Part shown: piece after piece, positions 6,601 to 11,332 of the stretch
How positions within the stretch are numbered: the stretch's first letter is position 1
Layout of the letters: every line of letters starts with the position of its first letter
DNA from: Pseudomonadales bacterium
GTDB taxonomy: Bacteria; Pseudomonadota; Gammaproteobacteria; Pseudomonadales; Azotimanducaceae
Assembly: GCA_029244465.1 (NCBI GenBank)
Contig: JAQWQN010000016.1
Coordinates: 1-11,332 of the forward strand
Direction of reading: 5' to 3'
DNA length: 11,332 nt
Program-made: the position numbers and the translations under genes
Notes under the pieces: generated by a model
The model's input: only the letters and a program-made list of their open reading frames with translations
Databases searched by the model: none
What the model was told of the DNA's origin: nothing

Positions 6601-7506
6601 ATGACGGATGAGCCGCAGGACAGTACGCCAAAGCGTAAACTCTTTGCGGTTGACGGGGATCAGTCTCCAGACAGCGCGACGGGTGAAAACGACGAATACG
6701 GTAGCACTGACGGATTGGCTAAAGCGTTCGTTGAAGACGAAGCGAGTACGAGTCCTACGCAAAAAAGATCAGAGCGACGGGCAAGAATACGCCAGCGCGG
6801 AATCTATCTACTGCCGAATCTGATCACGACAGGTGCTCTATTTGCCGGGTTTTACGCCATGATCGCAGCGATGAATGGTGACTATGTCGCGGCCTCGTTA
6901 GCCGTCTTTGTTGCGATGGCGCTCGATACGGCTGATGGCCGTGTCGCCCGGCTGACGAGAACGGAAAGTGCTTTCGGGGCTGAATACGATAGCTTGTCGG
7001 ATATGGTGGCTTTTGGCGTTGCGCCCGCTTTAGTTGCATTTAGTTGGGGTTTGAGCACACTGGGTCAAATAGGTTGGGTCGCAACGTTCGTCTACATGGC
7101 CTGCGCTGCTTTACGCCTCGCGCGTTTCAACACGAAAGGCGAGAATACTAGTTTTACCGGACTTGCCAGTCCGTCAGCTGCGGCAATTATCGCGTGCTGT
7201 GTTTGGGTCTGGGTTGACTCAGGCGCCGGGGCGCCAGGTATCGTCGCTGCTGCGGTAATGGGGGTCGTTACGGTGATCACAGCTCTTCTAATGGTATCGA
7301 ACTTTGAGTACTACTCGCCTAAGTTGTTGGGCGTGAAAGGTCGTGTCCCGTTCGTTACGTTGGTTTTTGTCGTCTTCGGATTTTCACTCCTACTCTTGCA
7401 CCCGCCAACTGTGTTGTTGGTGCTGTTTTGTGCTTACGCGCTTTCAGGCCCGGTGAAATACCTTTGGGAGCTACGGAACTCTGAGACGAAAACTGACTCG
7501 AACTAG
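6601..7506 (+). CDS. pssA: CDP-diacylglycerol-serine O-phosphatidyltransferase (phosphatidylserine synthase)
   Basis: It makes phosphatidylserine, the precursor of phosphatidylethanolamine, from CDP-diacylglycerol and serine in the inner membrane. It belongs to the CDP-alcohol phosphatidyltransferase family, not the phospholipase-D-like PssA of E. coli. The full signature D-x2-D-G-x2-A-R-x8-G-x3-D-x3-D is present, with Asp109, Asp112, Gly113, Ala116, Arg117, Gly126, Asp130 and Asp134 as metal and substrate residues. An acidic, low-complexity cytoplasmic N-terminus (residues 1-55) precedes a basic patch and RGIYLLPNLITTG (67-79). About eight hydrophobic membrane segments follow, with GRVPFV (247-252) near the end. 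GGAG lies just before the ATG. The 29-nt gap to ilvC puts it in the same operon, an ilvC-pssA linkage I recall from Pseudomonas relatives. Confidence 0.93.
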   Translation: MTDEPQDSTPKRKLFAVDGDQSPDSATGENDEYGSTDGLAKAFVEDEASTSPTQKRSERRARIRQRGIYLLPNLITTGALFAGFYAMIAAMNGDYVAASLAVFVAMALDTADGRVARLTRTESAFGAEYDSLSDMVAFGVAPALVAFSWGLSTLGQIGWVATFVYMACAALRLARFNTKGENTSFTGLASPSAAAIIACCVWVWVDSGAGAPGIVAAAVMGVVTVITALLMVSNFEYYSPKLLGVKGRVPFVTLVFVVFGFSLLLLHPPTVLLVLFCAYALSGPVKYLWELRNSETKTDSN

Positions 7507-7523
7507 CCAACAGCTACTACTGC

Positions 7524-7548
7524 GCAAACTAACGTTAGGAACTTTTGC
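7524..7548. repeat. Inverted repeat in the msrP leader, overlapping its ribosome binding site
   Basis: The 10-bp palindrome CTAACGTTAG (7529-7538) overlaps the AGGA ribosome site (7537-7540) of msrP. It is flanked by GCAAA (7524-7528) and a matching TTTGC (7544-7548). The site could bind a protein dimer or let the mRNA fold over the ribosome site. The palindrome has no loop, so RNA folding of that part is limited. The short length makes chance a real possibility. Confidence 0.3.
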
Positions 7549-7549
7549 C

Positions 7550-8479
7550 TTGTTAATAAAAAAGCCCGCTAAGATCCCAACATCAGAACTTACTTCTGAA
7601 ACTGCATTTATCAATCGAAGATCATTTTTGAAAAAACAAGCCATTCTTGGCAGTGGATTATGGGGGGCTGGTCTGCTCGGTAGCGCTCAGGCGGGGCTAC
7701 AACCTGATGACAGTCTGACGCCGGAAAATGTTGTGACAAGCTATAACAACTTCTACGAGTTCGGCACGGGTAAGGGTGACCCGGTGCAGTACGCACATGA
7801 AATGAACACTGACCCGTGGACTGTTAAGGTCTCTGGTGAAGCAAACAAGACCGGAAGGTACGCGTTTGAGGATGTTGTTAAGGGTCTGGATGTTGAAGAA
7901 AGAATTTATCGCTTTCGCTGTGTCGAAGCCTGGTCGATGGTGGTGCCCTGGAACGGCGTAGCGCTGAGAGATATTCTGCGACAGTTCGAGCCGAAAACTT
8001 CCGCCAAGTTCGTTGAATTTAAGACGTTGGTGCGTCCTTCTGAAATGCGCGGGCAGAGGGCTGTATTTCAAAGTATCGATTGGCCGTATACCGAAGGGTT
8101 ACGGCTCGATGAGGCCTATCACCCGCTCGCGATCATGGCTTTGGGGGTATATGGCAAAGATTTGCCGAATCAAAATGGCGCACCTTGGCGCCTCATGGTC
8201 CCATGGAAGTATGGATTCAAGTCCGTGAAGTCCATTGTCGGCATACACTTTACCTCGAAGCAGCCGAGAAACTCCTGGAATGTCTTGGCACCGCATGAAT
8301 ATGGGTTTTATGCCAACGTTAATCCCGCTGTGTCTCACCCCAGGTGGAGTCAAGCCAGTGAACGGCGACTACCGAGTAGCGTGTTCAACCCGAACCGAAG
8401 ACCGACGCTGCCGTTCAATGGTTATGCCGAAGAGGTTGCTGGACTCTACGAGGGTATGGATCTCGCCAAGTTCTATTAG
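7550..8479 (+). CDS. msrP: MsrP (YedY), periplasmic protein-methionine-sulfoxide reductase, molybdopterin subunit
   Basis: It repairs oxidised methionine in periplasmic proteins with a molybdopterin cofactor, receiving electrons from MsrQ. The 309-residue product has a Tat signal peptide: INRRSFLKK with twin Arg at 23-24, a Gly/Leu-rich core, then SAQA at 45-48. The sulfite-oxidase-fold domain includes YNNFYEFG (65-72), DPWTVKVSGE (88-97), and RIYRFRCVEAWSMVVPW, whose Cys124 is the Mo ligand. EGLRLDEAYHPL, WRLMVPWKYGFKSVKSIV, EYGFYANVNP and HPRWSQASER match E. coli MsrP closely. The start is TTG 7550, 9 nt after AGGA. It gives the family-typical MLIKKPAKIP beginning, and no ATG lies before the twin-Arg motif. 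It lies 43 nt after pssA and 14 nt before msrQ. Confidence 0.95.
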   Translation: MLIKKPAKIPTSELTSETAFINRRSFLKKQAILGSGLWGAGLLGSAQAGLQPDDSLTPENVVTSYNNFYEFGTGKGDPVQYAHEMNTDPWTVKVSGEANKTGRYAFEDVVKGLDVEERIYRFRCVEAWSMVVPWNGVALRDILRQFEPKTSAKFVEFKTLVRPSEMRGQRAVFQSIDWPYTEGLRLDEAYHPLAIMALGVYGKDLPNQNGAPWRLMVPWKYGFKSVKSIVGIHFTSKQPRNSWNVLAPHEYGFYANVNPAVSHPRWSQASERRLPSSVFNPNRRPTLPFNGYAEEVAGLYEGMDLAKFY

Positions 8480-8493
8480 GCATTCGCTGGAAG

Positions 8494-9090
8494 TTGCAAA
8501 CGCATCTCACGGTTGTCCTATCCAAAACGGCTTTTTTCGCCGCTCTGTCGACGCCACTCGCGTGGCTTGTTTGGCAAATCGCTATCGAAATCGAAGCGCC
8601 GACAACGGCGCTGGGTGCAGATCCAGGTGAGGCGATCGTGCATTTTTTGGGTGTTTGGGCACTTCGCTTTCTGCTTCTCGCCTTTGCGATCAGCCCAATA
8701 CAGAAACTGATGCAACAGCCCGTGGTTGGGCGGTTACGGCGCATGGCTGGGCTGTACGCCTTCGCATACGCGCTACTTCATCTAGCCGCCTATCTCTTTT
8801 TCTTTCTGGAGTTCGAGTGGGAGGCTCTGTTAGAAGACTTTGTGAAGAGAACCTTTATCACAGTCGGTCTGGTCGCGTTAATATGCCTGACCCCACTGGC
8901 TGTCACTTCGACCCTAGGCTGGCAGCGACGACTCCGCCGAAATTGGAAGCGCGTACACCTCTTAGTTTACCCTGCGATCGCCTTCGCACTGATCCATCTT
9001 TACTGGCTAACGAGAGACGGCTTTGCGGAAGTCGTCCTCTACAGCGTTTTTTTTCTTTTCCTTGTCGGTTTTCGGTGGGTTAAGCGCTAG
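8494..9090 (+). CDS. msrQ: MsrQ (YedZ), heme-binding membrane subunit of the MsrPQ repair system
   Basis: MsrQ is an inner-membrane b-type cytochrome of the ferric-reductase-like family that passes electrons, from quinones or flavin, to periplasmic MsrP. The 198-residue protein shows about six hydrophobic segments: roughly 10-30, 50-68, 85-105, 120-140, 155-172 and 177-194. Likely heme ligands are His96 (YALLHLAAY), His155 (NWKRVHLLVYP) and His168 (FALIHLYW). The GADPGEAIVHFLG and QPVVGRLRRMAGL motifs are typical. The start is uncertain: TTG 8494 is the best ordinary start, but GGAAG sits directly against it, and a rare ATT at 8482 would give a family-like IRWKL beginning. The C-terminus is slightly shorter than in E. 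coli (211 residues). Its stop shares bases with that of the convergent DAHP synthase gene. Confidence 0.92.
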   Translation: MQTHLTVVLSKTAFFAALSTPLAWLVWQIAIEIEAPTTALGADPGEAIVHFLGVWALRFLLLAFAISPIQKLMQQPVVGRLRRMAGLYAFAYALLHLAAYLFFFLEFEWEALLEDFVKRTFITVGLVALICLTPLAVTSTLGWQRRLRRNWKRVHLLVYPAIAFALIHLYWLTRDGFAEVVLYSVFFLFLVGFRWVKR

Positions 9091-10145
9091 TTGCTGCGCG
9101 TTGCGACAGCCGTGGCCAATTGATCAAGAGCAGATTCGGTATCCGGCCAGTCGATACAGGCATCGGTTATGCTTTGACCATAGGTTAATGCCTCGAGATC
9201 ATCGGAAATGTTCTGTCGCCCCTCGATCAGATTACTCTCGATCATAACCCCGACGATATTTCGGTCTCCCAGAACAATTTGGGTGCAAAGGTCTTCACAC
9301 ACGACAAGCTGGCGCTTATGGTCTTTCTCCGAATTGGCATGACTCATGTCAACCATGATGCCTGCCTCTATGCCGCCACTGTCGAGCGCAATCTGAGTCG
9401 ATGCGATTGAATCTGCGTCATAATTGGTGCCGGTTTTGCCACCGCGCAAGATAATGTGGCAATCAGGATTGCCTGATGTTGAAAAGATAGCGGAGTGGCC
9501 AGTTTTTGTCACCGACAGGAAGATGTGTGGATGGATGGATGAGTTGACCGCGTCCACGGCGACTTGGATAGAACCATCGGTACTGTTTTTGAACCCAATC
9601 GGGCAACTCAGACCAGAGGCAAGTTGGCGATGAATCTGACTTTCCGTGGTTCGCGCGCCTATAGCGCCCCAGGCGACGAGATCGCCGACGTATTGAGGTG
9701 ATATTGGGTCTAGATATTCCGTGCCGGCAGTCAGCCCTAAACTATTGATATCTAATAATAATTTTCTTGCAGTCGCGAGACCTTTGTTGATGTCATAGGT
9801 ATTGTTCAAATGCGGGTCGTTGATGAGTCCTTTCCAGCCGACTGTGGTGCGCGGCTTTTCAAAATAGACGCGCATGACAATGAGTAGGTTTTCTCTATGT
9901 GCCTCAGCCGCAACTTTGAGCCGCTGCGCATAATCCATTGCGGCGCCAGGATCGTGAATGGAGCAGGGACCGACCACCACTAGGAGCCGCTTATCTCTGC
10001 GGTGGAGAATGTCTGCGACTTGTTGACGCGTGGTGAACACGAGCGCTGAAATGTCCGACGTAATGGCTAGATCTGCCATGAGTTCCTCCGGCGCGATCAC
10101 CTCTTGCATGCCAGTAATGCGGACATCGTCGGTTGTGTATTGCAT
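9087..10145 (-). CDS. aroG: 3-deoxy-7-phosphoheptulonate (DAHP) synthase, type I-alpha, phenylalanine-sensitive type
   Basis: It condenses phosphoenolpyruvate and erythrose 4-phosphate to DAHP, the entry step of the shikimate pathway. The 352 residues align with E. coli AroG without offset at the active site. Metal ligands are Cys61 (GPCSIHDP), His268 (MSHANS), Glu302 (MIESNL) and Asp326 (SITDAC). Substrate residues Arg92, Lys97, Arg165, Lys186 and Arg234 are all present. Feedback-site residues match AroG: Asp6-Asp7 near the N-terminus, Pro150, Leu175, Leu179, Ser180, Phe209 and Ser211. AroH has Gly rather than Pro at the 150 position, and AroF differs near residue 8. Phenylalanine inhibition is therefore my inference. 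ATG is at 10145-10143, with GGA just upstream. It stands alone on the minus strand, divergent from holD; no TyrR box is apparent upstream. Confidence 0.94.
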   Translation of the reverse strand: MQYTTDDVRITGMQEVIAPEELMADLAITSDISALVFTTRQQVADILHRRDKRLLVVVGPCSIHDPGAAMDYAQRLKVAAEAHRENLLIVMRVYFEKPRTTVGWKGLINDPHLNNTYDINKGLATARKLLLDINSLGLTAGTEYLDPISPQYVGDLVAWGAIGARTTESQIHRQLASGLSCPIGFKNSTDGSIQVAVDAVNSSIHPHIFLSVTKTGHSAIFSTSGNPDCHIILRGGKTGTNYDADSIASTQIALDSGGIEAGIMVDMSHANSEKDHKRQLVVCEDLCTQIVLGDRNIVGVMIESNLIEGRQNISDDLEALTYGQSITDACIDWPDTESALDQLATAVATRSN

Positions 10146-10220
10146 ATTGATTCCGTGATGAAGATTTTACGTTAGAATTTTACCTCTTTTAGCACTGATA
10201 CCCCATCAAAGGGAGGGTCT
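10146..10220. promoter_or_regulatory. Divergent aroG/holD intergenic region
   Basis: This 75-bp AT-rich spacer separates the two divergent starts. Toward holD, TTGATT (10147-10152) and TAGAAT (10173-10178) resemble promoter elements, but the 20-bp spacing is long. GGGAGGG at 10211-10217 is a strong ribosome site for holD. On the minus strand two GTAAAAT copies 14 bp apart offer -10-like sequences for aroG. No operator can be named with confidence. Confidence 0.3.
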
Positions 10221-10892
10221 TTGTACGTATCTCGTCGAAACCGAAAAATGCTGGCTGCGATGGGTATCCAGGTTTGGTATCCGCGTGTGGCGGGTGATAA
10301 TGCGAAAAATGCGACAAATGCGCCTGATAGCGTCCCATTTGTTTCGAGTGCAAGAGATAGTGGTGCATCTGAAGATGCTGCATCCGACAACGCAGCAGTG
10401 CAGTCATCTCCTGAGGTGAATCAAGACCTTGCTTTGAAGCCGGCTGCTGCGGCGTCTCAAAGTGAAGACAGTTTGGCCGTAGCTACCGAGGGTCAGGTAG
10501 CGGCTGAGATTGGGGTAGTACCGATTGAGTATTTCTGGTGGCGAGGTGATAGTGGCATGCTCTTGCTCTCACCGTCTGGCAACTATGATGAACGCCTATT
10601 GCGAGATATTGTGATTGCAATGGACTGGCGAGCGCGTGGTGCTGTGGGTCAGATTGACAATGGTCATTTTCGCTGGCCACAGTTGACGTCGACGTCAGGC
10701 ACGCCAGATCGTGCGATCGCGGCATTTATTGATAAGTTCGCGCCTGCTGATTGTAAATGGGTCATGGTGGCGGATAAGCTCCTTGCTGAATTGGCGCCCT
10801 ATCTGACTTTCTCGATTGACATCGATGTGCTGCCCGAGGCCCTGCATCAAGCTGATGAGAAAAAGCGATTATGGCAAATACTGGGAAAATAA
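10221..10892 (+). CDS. holD: HolD-like protein, DNA polymerase III psi subunit candidate with long linker
   Basis: HolD (psi) joins chi to the DNA polymerase III clamp loader and, through chi, to SSB. Identification rests on three points. The N-terminus (SRRNRKMLAAMGIQVWYPR, residues 4-22) resembles E. coli HolD (SRRDWQLQQLGITQWSLRR), the segment that binds tau/gamma. The C-terminus has the typical KKRLWQILGK. The gene directly precedes rimI, as in E. coli. At 223 residues it is much longer than the 137 of E. coli HolD. Residues about 24-98 are an Ala/Ser/Asp/Glu-rich, probably disordered insert. A folded part (about 100-223) follows, with EYFWWRGDSGMLLLSP, FRWPQL and KWVMVADKLLAEL. TTG 10221 lies 4 nt after GGAGG. 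The ATG at 10248 would delete the conserved N-terminus. The family is divergent, so some doubt remains. Confidence 0.65.
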   Translation: MYVSRRNRKMLAAMGIQVWYPRVAGDNAKNATNAPDSVPFVSSARDSGASEDAASDNAAVQSSPEVNQDLALKPAAAASQSEDSLAVATEGQVAAEIGVVPIEYFWWRGDSGMLLLSPSGNYDERLLRDIVIAMDWRARGAVGQIDNGHFRWPQLTSTSGTPDRAIAAFIDKFAPADCKWVMVADKLLAELAPYLTFSIDIDVLPEALHQADEKKRLWQILGK

Positions 10893-11332
10893 CCTTCCGC
10901 GAGATGAGCGATGCTGATCTTGATGAGGTACTTCATATCGAATTCCTGTCGTATGCCTTTCCTTGGTCTAAGGGCATATTCCAAGATTGTTTGAAATCTG
11001 GGTATGACTGTCGGGTGATGTGTATTGAACAAGAAATTGTCGGCCATGCGATTGTCAGCGCCGCTGCAGGGGAGGCTCATCTACTCAATGTGTGCTTGCT
11101 TAGAAACCTTCAGGGTAAGGGCTATGGCCGCCTCTTTGTGCGCCAAGTTGTCCGGCGTGCGAAACTTCTCGGTGCGGAACAATTGTTTTTAGAAGTACGC
11201 CCCAGCAATAAGATTGCCTTGAAGCTTTATGGTTCTCTCGGGTTTGTCCAAATTGGTCTTCGCAAAGACTACTACCCATCCGATAGCGGCAGAGAGGATG
11301 CGCAAGTGCTCGTCTTGCCGCTTGCCGGAGCC
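10871..11332 (+). CDS. rimI: RimI, ribosomal protein S18-alanine N-acetyltransferase (partial, 3' end beyond window)
   Basis: RimI is a GNAT acetyltransferase that acetylates the N-terminal alanine of ribosomal protein S18 using acetyl-CoA. The window holds 154 codons with no stop. The alignment to E. coli RimI (148 residues) reaches its REDA-x4-LP ending, so only a few residues can be missing. Visible motifs are YAFPWSKGIF (28-37), the acetyl-CoA loop QGKGYG (81-86) of the Q-x-x-G-x-G type, LEVRPSNKIALKLYGSLGF (107-125), and the YYPSDSGREDA ending with the tandem Tyr of this family. The start ATG 10871 overlaps the holD end by 22 nt, with GAGA upstream, implying coupled translation. The later ATG 10904 would cut into the first strand. 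Confidence 0.92.
   Translation, partial: MANTGKITFREMSDADLDEVLHIEFLSYAFPWSKGIFQDCLKSGYDCRVMCIEQEIVGHAIVSAAAGEAHLLNVCLLRNLQGKGYGRLFVRQVVRRAKLLGAEQLFLEVRPSNKIALKLYGSLGFVQIGLRKDYYPSDSGREDAQVLVLPLAGA

Noticed and set aside
9047..9054. T8 run near the end of msrQ as a terminator tail
   Set aside because: No stable stem precedes it, and it codes for Phe residues of the last membrane segment.
9523..9540. Triple GGAT microsatellite in the DAHP synthase gene
   Set aside because: Only three units, in frame with conserved Ser-Ile-His-Pro residues; too short to suggest repeat-driven variation.
10169..10184. Sequence ACGTTAGAATTTTACC resembling the msrP leader ACGTTAGGAACTTTTGCC
   Set aside because: The similarity needs two gaps and a mismatch, and the two sites sit differently relative to their genes; chance is the simpler explanation.
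1..11332. Search for CRISPR repeats, tRNA, rRNA, transposases, integrases, toxin-antitoxin or phage genes
   Set aside because: None were seen by eye; all sizeable coding regions belong to conserved housekeeping families, so I do not claim a new system.

Overview
The window is a stretch of core chromosome from a gammaproteobacterium. Base composition is near half G+C, genes are tightly packed, and TTG starts are frequent. The gene order bamD / rluD-pgeF, then a DUF4124 gene diverging from ilvI-ilvH-ilvC-pssA-msrP-msrQ, is one I associate with Pseudomonas-like and marine gammaproteobacteria. The protein motifs (type I-alpha DAHP synthase, RimI paired with a HolD-like protein, BamD lipoprotein) fit that group. 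I cannot name the genus.

Left part (1-2408): bamD, an outer-membrane assembly lipoprotein, runs leftward off the window edge. It diverges from rluD (23S rRNA pseudouridine synthase), which overlaps pgeF (peptidoglycan-editing multicopper-oxidase-like enzyme) by 4 nt. A perfect 9-bp hairpin spans the pgeF stop. A short gene for an exported DUF4124 protein converges on it.

Middle (2931-9090): a 327-bp divergent intergenic region carries three phased 12-bp units built on TTGTCACT, and then a probable six-gene operon follows. IlvI and IlvH form acetolactate synthase and IlvC is the next enzyme of the isoleucine/valine pathway. PssA makes phosphatidylserine. MsrP and MsrQ form the Tat-exported molybdoenzyme and heme membrane partner that repair oxidised methionine in the periplasm. 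Gaps inside this run are -1, 33, 29, 43 and 14 nt, and I see no terminator within it.

Right part (9087-11332): a phenylalanine-type DAHP synthase gene (aroG-like) on the minus strand converges on msrQ, and the two stop codons share one CTAG. A 75-bp gap separates it from a divergent pair. The first is a HolD-like protein (DNA polymerase III psi) with a long Ala/Ser/Asp-rich insert. The second is rimI (ribosomal protein S18 alanine N-acetyltransferase), which overlaps holD and is cut by the window end.

I found no mobile element, CRISPR array, tRNA, rRNA, defence cassette or biosynthetic cluster. Every protein has a family I can name. The items worth a second look are small: the phased repeat upstream of ilvI, the hairpin at the pgeF stop, the long HolD linker, an altered N-terminal loop in PgeF, and the shared stop codons. 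I do not see a new system here.
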